A stretch of DNA of 64,000 bases from Nocardioides sp. NBC_00368 (GTDB lineage: Bacteria > Actinomycetota > Actinomycetes > Propionibacteriales > Nocardioidaceae). Below the pieces are notes generated by a model. That model worked only from the letters and a program-made list of their open reading frames with translations. It was not told where the DNA came from and did no database searches. The stretch covers positions 5,787,001 to 5,851,000 of the forward strand of contig NZ_CP107970.1 of assembly GCF_036090055.1 (NCBI RefSeq). Reading direction: 5' to 3'. Both the position numbers and the translations under genes were made by a program. Below are positions 1 to 8,830 of the stretch, one piece after another (the stretch's first letter is position 1; the number at the start of each line of letters is the position of its first letter).

Positions 1-482
1 TGGAGCTCCTCGATCCAGTCGGGCACGTTGGCCGAGATCTTGGCGACCTGGTCGCTGATCACCGGCACCAGCGCCACGAAGAAGAGCGCGAGCGCGCCCA
101 GCACGCCGAGGATGACGGTCAGGACCGCCCACGGACGCGCGAAGCCACGCCTCTGCAGGAAGACCACCATCGGGTTGATCCCGGCGGCGATGAAGAGCGA
201 GACCACCACCTGGAGGATCACGCTCCCCATCGTGGTGAGGAGGTTGCCTGCCGCGTACGCGGTCAGCAGGCCGAGGCCGAGGAGCAGCCCGAAGAGGTAG
301 GGCGAGTTGCGGTCGAACCGCGGTCCGGGCTTGCCGTACCGCTTGTCGCGCTCGCTCTCCTCCTCGGGCTCCTCGACGTCGATCGCGGTCTCGCTGTCGA
401 CCGCTGGGTCCTCGTTCGAGCCGTTTTCGGCAGACGTCGACTCAGGACCGTCCGTGGGACGGTCGGCAGCGGCCGCGTTCAC
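1..482 (-). CDS. AI-2E family transporter, N-terminal part (cut by window edge)
   Basis: The N-terminal 160 residues of a polytopic membrane protein of the AI-2E/UPF0118 family (PF01594), whose members export varied small solutes; the substrate cannot be told here. A polar, Glu/Ser-rich cytoplasmic tail of about 60 residues precedes hydrophobic segments starting near residue 62 (YLFGLLLGLGLLTAYAAG), and the conserved early block GINPMVVFLQRRGF is present. The GTG start at 482 overlaps the TGA of the upstream coiled-coil gene (GTGA), so the two are probably translationally coupled and co-transcribed leftward. The C-terminal half lies outside the window. Family assignment is good; the role is unknown. 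Confidence 0.82.
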   Translation of the reverse strand, partial: MNAAAADRPTDGPESTSAENGSNEDPAVDSETAIDVEEPEEESERDKRYGKPGPRFDRNSPYLFGLLLGLGLLTAYAAGNLLTTMGSVILQVVVSLFIAAGINPMVVFLQRRGFARPWAVLTVILGVLGALALFFVALVPVISDQVAKISANVPDWIEEL

Positions 483-1819
483 CGGCTTTCGGACTTCGCA
501 GTCTCGGGCTCGCGGATCGCGGTCTTCTCCGAGGGCTCGTCGTAGTCGTCGTAGTCGTCGGAGAGGTCGTCGTCGGAGTCGACCAGGGTGACGCTCTCAT
601 CGACCACGAGCTCGCCGTCGACGATGTCCTCCTCCACGGTGCGCGGCTTCGGCGCCTCCAGCTCGGCCGGGTCCTCGGTCTTGCCGAACCCGGAGACCAG
701 GTCGGTGAGCGAGGAGAGCTGAGCGGCGATCGCGTCGCGGCGCTTGGTGAGACGGTCGACCTCGGCCTTGATGATCGCGAGGCCCTTCTCGGCCTCGACG
801 GTCGCGGTGGAGGCGAGGTGGTCGGCCTCGGCGCGAGCCTTGGACAGGACCGCCTCGGCGTCGCGGCGGGCGCGCGAGATGATTCCCTCGGACTCCTTGG
901 CCAGCTCGGCGCGCTGGTCGGCGACGTGCTGGGCGGCGATCCGGGCGCGCTCCTCGGCGTCCGCCGCGCGGGTCTCGCCCTCGGAGACGATGCGAGCGGT
1001 CTCGGCCATCGCCTGGTCGTGGTGGTCGGCGGCCTCGCGGGCGAGACGCTCGCGCTCCACGGCGAGCATCCGCCGGGCCTCCTGGACCTCGCGGTCGGCG
1101 CCGGCACGGGCCTTCTCGACCTCGCGCTGGGTCGACGTACGCAGCTGGGTGACCTCCTGCTGCACGGCGAGCCGGATCTGGTCGGCCTCGCGCTTGGCCG
1201 CGGCGAGCATCTCGTCGCTCTCGGCCTGCACCATCGAACGAGCCTGCTGGACCTCCGACATCACCTTCTCGCGGTGGTCGTCGATCTCCTTGTAGTGAGT
1301 CGTACGCAGCGACTCGATGTCACGCTGGGCGGACGCCTTCGTCGCGGCAGCCTCGCGCTGGGCGGCCTCGCGGATGACCGCGGCCTCCTTCTCGGCGGAC
1401 TCCTTGACGGCGGCGGCCTCTTCCTCGGCCAGTCGGAGCATCGCGCTGGCGCGACCACCGAGCGAGGCGTAAGAGGGGGCCTCGTTGCTCTGGGCGGCGG
1501 CTGCCTTGAGGTCGTTGACCTTGCGCTCGAGCTCGGCGATGCGCCGCTGAGCGTTGCGCAGGGCCGACTGACCCTGGCCGTTGGCCTGGAGCAGCTGCTG
1601 GACCCGCGCGTTCACGGTCCCGGGGTCGTATCCGCCACGACGCACGACCGGAAAGGCTGGGAGCGAGCCTGGAGCCGGTGGTGGGGAGTTGTGGCCGGAG
1701 CTGGGTGAACCAGATGCGCCGGGGACTCGGGGGAGGACCTGTGTCTCGGTCGAGTCCTGCTCGGGCTTCTGTCGAGGTTCTGAAGCCTCGTTGAAGATGG
1801 ACAGTCCCTCATTCGTCAT
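479..1819 (-). CDS. Long coiled-coil protein, DivIVA/Scy-FilP-like
   Basis: A 446-residue cytoplasmic protein. After a Pro/Ser-rich N-terminus (to about residue 65) comes a short block (GGYDPGTVNARVQQLL) reminiscent of the DivIVA lipid-binding region, then roughly 270 residues of heptad-rich Ala/Glu/Arg coiled coil. The tail is very acidic (VDSDDDLSDDYDDYDE). Actinobacterial relatives are polar-growth or cytoskeletal scaffold proteins (DivIVA, Scy, FilP), so a structural cell-envelope role is likely but inferred. I chose the ATG at 1819 because AGGA lies 11 bases upstream; a GTG at 1837 is in frame but has no ribosome site. The stop overlaps the start of the AI-2E-family gene, which suggests a shared operon. 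Confidence 0.75.
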   Translation of the reverse strand: MTNEGLSIFNEASEPRQKPEQDSTETQVLPRVPGASGSPSSGHNSPPPAPGSLPAFPVVRRGGYDPGTVNARVQQLLQANGQGQSALRNAQRRIAELERKVNDLKAAAAQSNEAPSYASLGGRASAMLRLAEEEAAAVKESAEKEAAVIREAAQREAAATKASAQRDIESLRTTHYKEIDDHREKVMSEVQQARSMVQAESDEMLAAAKREADQIRLAVQQEVTQLRTSTQREVEKARAGADREVQEARRMLAVERERLAREAADHHDQAMAETARIVSEGETRAADAEERARIAAQHVADQRAELAKESEGIISRARRDAEAVLSKARAEADHLASTATVEAEKGLAIIKAEVDRLTKRRDAIAAQLSSLTDLVSGFGKTEDPAELEAPKPRTVEEDIVDGELVVDESVTLVDSDDDLSDDYDDYDEPSEKTAIREPETAKSESR

Positions 1820-1884
1820 TTGTGGCGGATTCCTCACACTGTAGGTCGTCTACGAGCTGCCTCTGCTCCCAAAGGGCAAGACTA

Positions 1885-1920
1885 CGGCCGGTCGCCCCTC
1901 GCGCAAGGGGAGACCGGCCG
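1885..1920 (-). terminator. Rho-independent-like hairpin after ccr
   Basis: Arms CGGCCGGTC (1885-1893) and GACCGGCCG (1912-1920) with an inner CCCCT/AGGGG stem. It lies 43 bases past the ccr stop on the minus strand, just before the next minus-strand gene. A weak T-rich stretch follows on that strand. Confidence 0.65.
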
Positions 1921-1962
1921 TGAATCCAGTCTCAAACGGGTCTATTTACTGAGATCGGAGTC

Positions 1963-3303
1963 TCAGATCCCCCGGAAGAGGTTGATCTTGTCGATGTGTG
2001 CCGCACGCTTCTCCTCGTCGAGGACACCGAGGCCCTCCTCGGGGGCCAGGCAGAGCACGCCGACCTTGCCCTGGTGCTTGTTGTGGTGCACGTCGAGCGA
2101 GGCCTGGCCGACCTCCTCCAGGGTGTAGGTCCGCGACAGGGTCGGGTGGATCTTGCCCTGGGCGATGAGGCGGTTGGCCTCCCACGACTCGCGGTAGTTC
2201 GCGAAGTGGCTGGAGATGATCTTCTTCAGGTTCATCCACAGGTAGCGGTTGTCGTACTCGTGCATGTAGCCCGAGGTCGACGCGCAGGTGGTGATGGTGC
2301 CGCCCTTGCGGGTCACGAACACCGACGCACCGAAGGTCTCGCGGCCCGGGTGCTCGAAGACGATGTCGATGTCCTCGCCGCCGGTGAGCTCGCGGATCGC
2401 CTTGCCCAGGCGCAGCCACTCCTTCGGGTTCTGCTGGGTGCCGTCCTCGTTCCAGAACTTGAAGTCCATCTCGGAGCGGTTGATGACCATCTCGGCGCCC
2501 ATGTTGCGCACGACCTTGGCCTTCTCCTCGTTGGAGACCACGCAGACCGGGTTGGCGCCGCCGTTGAGGGCGTACTGCGTCGCGAAGCCGCCGAGGCCAC
2601 CGGAGGCGCCCCAGATGAGGACGTTGTCGCCCTGCTTCATGTTGCCGCCGTTGGCGGAGACGAGCTGGCGGTAGGCGGTGCAGTTGACCAGGCCGGGGGA
2701 GGCGGCCTCCTCCCAGGTGAGGTGCTCCGGCTTCGGCATCAGCTGGTTCGCCTTGACCATCGCGACGTCCGCGAGGCCGCCGAAGTTGGTCTCGAAGCCC
2801 CAGATGCGCTGGGAGGGGTCCATCATCGTGTCGTTGTGGCCGTCGGGAGCCTCGAGCTCGACCGAGAGGCAGTGGGCCACGACGCGGTCGCCCGGCTTCC
2901 ACTTGGTGACGCCCGGGCCGACCTTCAGCACGACGCCGGACAGGTCGGAGCCGACGATGTGGTAGTCGAGGTTGTGGCGGGCGCCGAGCTCGGACTCCTT
3001 GCCGTAGCGCTCCAGGAACCCGAAGGTGGAGACCGGCTCGAAGATCGAGGTCCACACGGTGTTGTAGTTGATCGCCGAGGCCATCACCGCGACGAAGGCT
3101 TCGCCCGGGCCGAGCTCGGGGAGGGCGACGTCCTCGACGTGGAGGGACTTGCGCGGGTCCTTCTCCTTGGTCGCGACGCCCTCGAACATGTCGACCTCGT
3201 CCTTGTGGACGGTGGCGGCACGGTAGTGGTCGGGGATCTCGAGGTTCGCGAACTCCTCGCCGGGCGTGTCACCGGCAAGGATCGCGTCGAGGATTTTCTG
3301 CAT
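1963..3303 (-). CDS. ccr: Crotonyl-CoA carboxylase/reductase
   Basis: Carries out NADPH-dependent reductive carboxylation of crotonyl-CoA to (2S)-ethylmalonyl-CoA, the key step of the ethylmalonyl-CoA pathway and a source of extender units. The 446-residue length and MDR fold are typical: GroES-like domain, then a Rossmann domain with WGASGGLGG near residue 230. The four CO2-pocket residues described for the Kitasatospora enzyme fall at identical numbers: Asn81 (INYN), Phe170 and Glu171 (WGFET), His365 (ISSH). The start ATG has AGGAG 7 bases upstream. It sits alone on its transcript, with a TTACT-N4-AGTAA palindrome in its promoter region that is shared with the neighbouring mce/thiolase promoters. 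Confidence 0.96.
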   Translation of the reverse strand: MQKILDAILAGDTPGEEFANLEIPDHYRAATVHKDEVDMFEGVATKEKDPRKSLHVEDVALPELGPGEAFVAVMASAINYNTVWTSIFEPVSTFGFLERYGKESELGARHNLDYHIVGSDLSGVVLKVGPGVTKWKPGDRVVAHCLSVELEAPDGHNDTMMDPSQRIWGFETNFGGLADVAMVKANQLMPKPEHLTWEEAASPGLVNCTAYRQLVSANGGNMKQGDNVLIWGASGGLGGFATQYALNGGANPVCVVSNEEKAKVVRNMGAEMVINRSEMDFKFWNEDGTQQNPKEWLRLGKAIRELTGGEDIDIVFEHPGRETFGASVFVTRKGGTITTCASTSGYMHEYDNRYLWMNLKKIISSHFANYRESWEANRLIAQGKIHPTLSRTYTLEEVGQASLDVHHNKHQGKVGVLCLAPEEGLGVLDEEKRAAHIDKINLFRGI

Positions 3304-3357
3304 TGGTCGGCTCCTGCGTCGTCGTAGGGGTCGCGGTTGAGGCTATTTCGCCGGACA

Positions 3358-3373
3358 TTACTGGTGAGTAACC
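3358..3373. promoter_or_regulatory. Candidate operator upstream of ccr
   Basis: TTACT-GGTG-AGTAA followed by CC, 55 bases upstream of the ccr start. The half-site AGTAACC is identical to that in the larger palindrome at 3964-3995, so one repressor, perhaps TetR-type, may control both promoters. The regulator is not in the window. Confidence 0.55.
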
Positions 3374-3434
3374 GTTAACGCCAGCCTGATGTGACACATG
3401 ACTCTTGGATCGTTCACGTGCCGTGGTGGGGTTC

Positions 3435-3884
3435 TCAGTGGGCGGGGTTCGCGGCCGGCTCGACGAGCTCGACCAGGACGCCGCCGGCGTCCTTGGGGTG
3501 GATGAAGTTGATTCGTGAGTCGGCGGTGCCGCGTCGCGGTGCGTCGTAGAGAAGGCGTACGCCGCGCTCCCGGAGGATCGCGGAGACCTGCTCCACGTCG
3601 GTGACCCGGTAGGCCAGCTGCTGCATGCCCGGGCCGTTGCGGTCGAGGAACTTGGCGATGGTGCTGTTCTCGTTGAGCGGGGCGAGCAGCTGCAGCTTGT
3701 TGTCGGAGTCGCCGATGGCGATCATCGCCTCCTCGACGCCCTGCTCCTCGTTGGTCTCCCGGTGGGCGAGCTTCATGCCGAAGGTCTTCTCGTAGAAGTC
3801 GATCGCCGCGTCCAGATCGGCGACGGCGAGGCCGACGTGGTCGATCTGGGTGAACAGGTGGGGTGGGATCTCAACGGTTGTCAT
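3435..3884 (-). CDS. mce: Methylmalonyl-CoA epimerase
   Basis: Interconverts (2R)- and (2S)-methylmalonyl-CoA, linking propionyl-CoA or ethylmalonyl-CoA pathway products to succinyl-CoA. It has 149 residues and a vicinal-oxygen-chelate (glyoxalase) fold with IDHVGLAVADLD at the N-terminus, NEEQGVEEA, LQLLAPL, and INFIHPKDAGGVLVELVEP at the C-terminus. Metal ligands His16, Gln65 and the C-terminal Glu are visible, but the usual His in the GVHH block reads Gln (GMQQLAYRV), as I remember for mycobacterial homologues. The ATG at 3884 has AAGGAGA upstream. It is divergent from the thiolase gene across a strong palindrome. Confidence 0.93.
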   Translation of the reverse strand: MTTVEIPPHLFTQIDHVGLAVADLDAAIDFYEKTFGMKLAHRETNEEQGVEEAMIAIGDSDNKLQLLAPLNENSTIAKFLDRNGPGMQQLAYRVTDVEQVSAILRERGVRLLYDAPRRGTADSRINFIHPKDAGGVLVELVEPAANPAH

Positions 3885-3927
3885 GGGCCTACTCTCCTTG
3901 AGGTCGGGCCTAAGAGGCACAATGTGT

Positions 3928-3956
3928 GATGACAGCCACACCAAGCTGCTGTCATC
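3928..3956. promoter_or_regulatory. Inverted repeat in mce/thiolase divergent promoter
   Basis: Perfect 9-base arms GATGACAGC (3928-3936) and GCTGTCATC (3948-3956) around an 11-base spacer, 44 bases upstream of the mce start. Its position between divergent genes argues for a binding site rather than a terminator. Confidence 0.4.
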
Positions 3957-3963
3957 TCTCTTC

Positions 3964-3995
3964 CCACTGAGGTTACTAATAAGTAACCTCAGTGG
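3964..3995. promoter_or_regulatory. 32-bp perfect palindromic operator between mce and thiolase
   Basis: Perfect 14-base arms CCACTGAGGTTACT and AGTAACCTCAGTGG around the spacer AATA. The core TTACT-N4-AGTAA recurs upstream of ccr (3358-3371). It lies 33 bases before the thiolase start and 80 bases before the mce start, so it most likely represses both. TetR-family operators often look like this; no regulator gene is adjacent. Confidence 0.65.
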
Positions 3996-4028
3996 CAGAT
4001 CAGCACCACCAACATTCTTGGAGGACCC

Positions 4029-5216
<1,188 letters not shown>

Positions 5217-5228
5217 GCCATCGCTGAT

Positions 5229-6173
5229 GTGAGCGACCTGGTCGCGCGCGCCCGGGGCGGTGAGCCCCGGGCGGTCGCGCGGCTGGTGTCGTACGTCGAG
5301 AACGCCCCCGTCGGGGGCGGAGAACGGCTCCGCGAGGTGATGGCCGCGCTCGCGCCGCACGGCGGGCACGCCCAGATCGTGGGGCTCACCGGTGCGCCGG
5401 GCGTCGGGAAGTCGACGACCACCTCCGCGCTGGTCCGCGAGCTGCGCTCCGCCGGGCGGACCGTGGCCGTGCTGGCGGTCGACCCGTCGTCGCCGTTCTC
5501 GGGCGGTGCGCTGCTCGGTGACCGGATCCGGATGACCGACCACGCCACCGACCCGGGTGTCTTCATCCGTTCGATGGCCTCCCGGGGCCATCTCGGTGGG
5601 CTGGCCTGGTCGGCGCCGCAGGCGATCCGGGTGCTCGACGCCGCCGGTTTCGACGTGGTGCTGGTCGAGACCGTCGGCGTGGGCCAGTCCGAGGTGGAGA
5701 TCGCCGGCCTCGCCGACACGACCGTCGTCCTGCTCGCGCCCGGGATGGGCGACGGCATCCAGGCGGCGAAGGCGGGGATCCTGGAGATCGGCGACCTCTA
5801 CGTCGTCAACAAGGCCGACCGGGAGGGGGCGACCAAGGTGCAGCGCGACCTGCGCGGGATGCTCCGCCTGGCCGACCGCCCGACGGAGGCCTGGACCCCG
5901 CCGGTCCTCACCGCCGTCGCCCAGTCCGGCAAGGGCCTGGCCGAGGTGGTCGCCGCGCTCGACGAGCACCGGGCCTGGCTCGAGTCCAGCGGCACGCTGG
6001 AGCTGCGGCGTACGCGGCGAGCGAGGGCAGAGATCGAGGCCATCGCCGTCGAGACCCTCCGGGCGCGGTGGACCACGGTGGGGTCGTCGAGCGACCTGGA
6101 CGCCCTCGCGGAGAAGGTCGTCACGGGGGAGAAGGACCCGTACGCCGCCGCGGACACGCTCCTCGCCGAATAG
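5229..6173 (+). CDS. meaB: Methylmalonyl-CoA mutase-associated GTPase MeaB
   Basis: G3E-family GTPase chaperone that gates cobalamin loading and protects methylmalonyl-CoA mutase. The 314 residues show Walker A GAPGVGKST near residue 55, the AVDPSSPFSGGALLGDRIRM block, ETVGVGQSE (G3 region) and NKAD (G4 motif). The GTG at 5229 is the only sensible start; the ATG two bases earlier is out of frame and stops at once. It lies 12 bases after the thiolase stop, which ties the mutase branch to the ethylmalonyl-CoA genes. The mutase subunits are not in the window. Confidence 0.93.
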   Translation: MSDLVARARGGEPRAVARLVSYVENAPVGGGERLREVMAALAPHGGHAQIVGLTGAPGVGKSTTTSALVRELRSAGRTVAVLAVDPSSPFSGGALLGDRIRMTDHATDPGVFIRSMASRGHLGGLAWSAPQAIRVLDAAGFDVVLVETVGVGQSEVEIAGLADTTVVLLAPGMGDGIQAAKAGILEIGDLYVVNKADREGATKVQRDLRGMLRLADRPTEAWTPPVLTAVAQSGKGLAEVVAALDEHRAWLESSGTLELRRTRRARAEIEAIAVETLRARWTTVGSSSDLDALAEKVVTGEKDPYAAADTLLAE

Positions 6174-6259
6174 CCGTCGCCGGCCTTTCGGCGGGAGTTG
6201 TCCCGGCGTACGGCTTGTTCTGTCGACTCTCGCTTCGCGGAGTCACTATCGTTGCTGGT

Positions 6260-6766
6260 GTGAACCTCTTCGGTGTCGACATCTCCAAGCACCTTCTGCG
6301 CGACGAAGGTGAGGTCGTCGTCGACGAGGTCACCCATCACTGGGTCTCCTACATCCGGCCGGTGGCGGAGGCGATCCTGGGCCTGGCGCTGATGATCGTC
6401 GCGGCCACGATCGACATGAACGTCGCCTGGATCATCGTGCTGCTGGCGTTCGGGCTGGTCGGGCACGCGTTCTGGCGGTCGCTGGTGGTCAGCCGGGACC
6501 GGTTCGTGGTCACCAACATGCGGATCTTCCGTGTCCACGGTGTGCTCTCGAGCGAGCTGGCGACCATGCCGCTGGCGCGAGTTCTCGACATCACCGTGAA
6601 GCAGTCGTTCACCGGCCAGATCTTCAACTACGGCCACTTCGTCTTCGAGTCGGCCGCCCAGGAGCAGGGCCTCAACAACATCTACTTCGTCGGCCGGCCG
6701 AACGAGCGTGACCTGACGATCCAGCGCGTCGTCCAGCGTGCGGGCCTCCGCGGCAGCGTCGGGTAG
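6260..6766 (+). CDS. PH-domain membrane protein
   Basis: A 168-residue protein with two closely spaced transmembrane helices (about residues 30-70: AEAILGLALMIVAATIDM, then AWIIVLLAFGLVGHAFW). They are followed by a bacterial pleckstrin-homology-like (bPH_2, PF03703) domain with the typical SRDRFVVTNMRIFRVHGVLSSELATMPL region. Such proteins are common in actinobacteria, with unknown function at the membrane. The GTG at 6260 was chosen because the preceding 190 bases have no other plausible start; there is no clear ribosome site. Its TAG stop lies inside the left arm of a 151-bp inverted-repeat element. Confidence 0.8.
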   Translation: MNLFGVDISKHLLRDEGEVVVDEVTHHWVSYIRPVAEAILGLALMIVAATIDMNVAWIIVLLAFGLVGHAFWRSLVVSRDRFVVTNMRIFRVHGVLSSELATMPLARVLDITVKQSFTGQIFNYGHFVFESAAQEQGLNNIYFVGRPNERDLTIQRVVQRAGLRGSVG

Positions 6767-6915
6767 GAGCCTGCTGAACAATCCCGGCTGCTACGCGCCG
6801 CGATGCACGCACGCTGGCGGCGTTGCCACCGCTCGACGTGCGCCCAGCATGCCTTCGCGGTGGCGCCTTGCCATCGCACGCGCCTCGCGACGCCGGCCTT
6901 GTTCAGCAGCCTCCT
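6765..6915. repeat. 151-bp terminal-inverted-repeat element (MITE/REP-like)
   Basis: The outermost 24 bases at each end are inverted copies with about three mismatches: AGGAGCCTGCTGAACAA at 6765-6781 and TTGTTCAGCAGCCTCCT at 6899-6915, then CCGGC/GCCGG. An inner stem GCCACCGC/GCGGTGGC lies nearer the centre. No open reading frame with family features is inside. It overlaps the stop codon of the upstream gene and ends 12 bases before the -10 of the next gene. Confidence 0.55.
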
Positions 6916-6927
6916 GGACCGTCCTCA

Positions 6928-6933
6928 TAGGAT
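6928..6933 (+). promoter_or_regulatory. -10 element, probably leaderless mRNA
   Basis: TAGGAT followed by exactly 7 bases and then the ATG at 6941. This places the transcription start on or next to the start codon, and no ribosome site is present. Confidence 0.5.
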
Positions 6934-6940
6934 TGGCGAC

Positions 6941-7894
6941 ATGACGCAGCAGCCGTTCTCCCGTCCCGGAGCCGTCGACCTCTCCGGGCTCGCCAGCACC
7001 CCCGCACAGGACGCCCCCTTCGGCGGTCCGGCCGATGCGGCTCCCGCCCAGGGGCGGAGCGCCGGCTCCTACACCGTCGAGGTCGACGAGCAGATCTTCC
7101 AGTCGGTGCTCGAGGCGTCGATGACCGCGCCGGTCGTCCTGGTCTTCTACTCCGCCTCCCGCGCTCCGGAGAGCGTCACCTACGCACGCGACGTCTCGAC
7201 GGTCGTGGAGGAGTACGACGGCCGGTTCCTGGTCGGCCTGGTCGACATCGACAAGAACCCGCAGATCGCGCAGGCGCTGCAGGTGCCCCAGGTGCCGCTC
7301 CTCTACATCCTGCTCGACGGCCGGCCGGTCACCCAGCCGATTCCGGGCGCGCTCAACCTCGAGGAGCTGCGTACGGTCTTCCAGCAGCTCGGGCAGCAGC
7401 TCACCACGCAGGGCATCGGCGGGCGGCACAAGCCCAACGCCATCGGCGGCGGCGCGACCGAGGAGGGTGCCGAGCCGGCGCTCGACCCGCGCTACGCCCC
7501 GGCCCAGGACGCGCTGGAGCGCGGTGACATCGACGCCGCCGTGGCCGAGTACGAGAAGCTGATCGCCTCCAACCCCGCCGACTCCGAGGCCGCCGCCGGC
7601 CTGGCGATGGCCAAGGTCCTGCAGCGTACGCAGGGGGTCGACCTCAACGCCGCCCGCGCCGCCGCCGCGGCCGCGCCCGAGGACGTGGACGCCCAGACGC
7701 TCGTCGCCGACCTCGACCTGCTCGGTGGCCACGTGGAGGACTCCTTCCTCCGCCTGGTCGAGCTGGTGCGGCGTACGTCGGGGGACGAGCGCAACAAGGC
7801 GCGCGAGCACCTGCTGGGGCTCTTCGCCGCGGTCGGCAACGACGACGAGCGCGTGCTCAAGGGCCGTCAGTCGCTGGCCTCGGCACTGTTCTGA
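6941..7894 (+). CDS. Thioredoxin-fold/TPR protein, YbbN-like co-chaperone
   Basis: A 317-residue cytoplasmic protein. A flexible N-terminus (to about 40) is followed by a thioredoxin fold (about 45-150; VVLVFYSASRAPES, then PQVPLLYILLDGRPV with the cis-Pro), and TPR-like helices (about 165-317). The CxxC redox site is absent: the active-site position reads SRAP, so it cannot be an oxidoreductase. This is the pattern of YbbN/CnoX proteins, which hold unfolded clients for chaperones. It is probably expressed from a leaderless transcript. The C-terminus ends 28 bases into the convergent LysR gene's 3' end. Confidence 0.85.
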   Translation: MTQQPFSRPGAVDLSGLASTPAQDAPFGGPADAAPAQGRSAGSYTVEVDEQIFQSVLEASMTAPVVLVFYSASRAPESVTYARDVSTVVEEYDGRFLVGLVDIDKNPQIAQALQVPQVPLLYILLDGRPVTQPIPGALNLEELRTVFQQLGQQLTTQGIGGRHKPNAIGGGATEEGAEPALDPRYAPAQDALERGDIDAAVAEYEKLIASNPADSEAAAGLAMAKVLQRTQGVDLNAARAAAAAAPEDVDAQTLVADLDLLGGHVEDSFLRLVELVRRTSGDERNKAREHLLGLFAAVGNDDERVLKGRQSLASALF

Positions 7895-8778
7895 GCGGCT
7901 AGGGCCGCGAGCACGGCGGTGACCGCCGGCGAGGCGGTCATGGTGCGCCGGTGCAGCGCGAGGATCTCGCGGGTGGGGACCGGGTCGACGACGCGTACGG
8001 CGACCAGGTCCTCACCCAGCGCCGCCCGACCCATGCGGGGGATGAGTGCGATCCCCAGGCCTGCGCGCACCAGCGCCAGGTGGCTGTCGAACTCCATCGA
8101 GACGTGCGCAATCCGCGGCAGCCGGCCGGTGCCGGCGTACATCCGGTTCAGCCACTGCCGACAGATCGTGCCCTCCGGCGTCGCGATCCAGTCCTCGGCG
8201 ACGAGGTCGTGCGGGGTCACCTTGGCGAGCTGCGCCAGCGGGTGGTCGCGGTGGGCGATCACGTCGGCGACGTCGCGGAGGAGCTCGGTGGTGACGAGGT
8301 GGTCGGGGATGGAGAGCGGCACGTCGCCCCAGGAGTGCACCACGCCGATCTCGCTGTGACCGGTCGCCACCAGGTCCACGGTGTCCCACGGCTCCCGCTC
8401 GGAGAGGGTGAGGACGAGGTCGGGATGGGCGGTGCGGAGCTCGCCGGCGACCGGCGCGATCAGCCCGCGCATCGCGGTGGAGAAGGCGGTCAGCCGCAGT
8501 CGCCCGGCCACGGTCGTGGCCTGCTCGTGCAGCCCGGACTCCAGCGACTCCATGTCGGCGAGCAGCCGGGAGCCCTCGTCGACCAGGTGCCGCCCGGCGT
8601 GGGTGAGCATGACGCCGCGCCCGATCCGCTCCAGGAGAGGTAGGCCGACCTGCCGCTCGAGCCGCTTGACCTGCTGCGACACCGCGCTGGGGGTGAAGCC
8701 CAGGGCGTCGGCGGCCGCGACCACCGACCCGTGGGTGTCGACGGCGCGGAGAGCGACGAGCGCGGACAGATCGATCAT
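7867..8778 (-). CDS. LysR-family transcriptional regulator
   Basis: A 303-residue regulator with an N-terminal winged helix (ALRAVDTHGSVVAAADALGF, then TPSAVSQQVKRLE) and a periplasmic-binding-protein-like effector domain from about residue 90. It is divergent from an EamA-type exporter 47 bases away, the classic arrangement in which the LysR protein activates its neighbour and represses itself. The ATG at 8778 lies inside a 10-bp inverted repeat whose other arm holds the exporter's ATG. Its ligand is unknown; an amino acid or metabolite exported by the EamA protein is plausible. Confidence 0.9.
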   Translation of the reverse strand: MIDLSALVALRAVDTHGSVVAAADALGFTPSAVSQQVKRLERQVGLPLLERIGRGVMLTHAGRHLVDEGSRLLADMESLESGLHEQATTVAGRLRLTAFSTAMRGLIAPVAGELRTAHPDLVLTLSEREPWDTVDLVATGHSEIGVVHSWGDVPLSIPDHLVTTELLRDVADVIAHRDHPLAQLAKVTPHDLVAEDWIATPEGTICRQWLNRMYAGTGRLPRIAHVSMEFDSHLALVRAGLGIALIPRMGRAALGEDLVAVRVVDPVPTREILALHRRTMTASPAVTAVLAALAAQNSAEASD

Positions 8779-8830
8779 GAAGTGATGCTACGTCATTGGA
8801 TGAAGAATCATTCGCTGGTGCTTCATGATC
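8773..8830. promoter_or_regulatory. Inverted repeat spanning the LysR/EamA start codons
   Basis: Perfect arms GATCATGAAG (8773-8782) and CTTCATGATC (8821-8830), separated by 38 bases. Each arm contains the start codon of one of the two divergent genes. AT-rich sequence between them (GATGAAGAATCATT) may hold the LysR contact sites. Confidence 0.4.
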
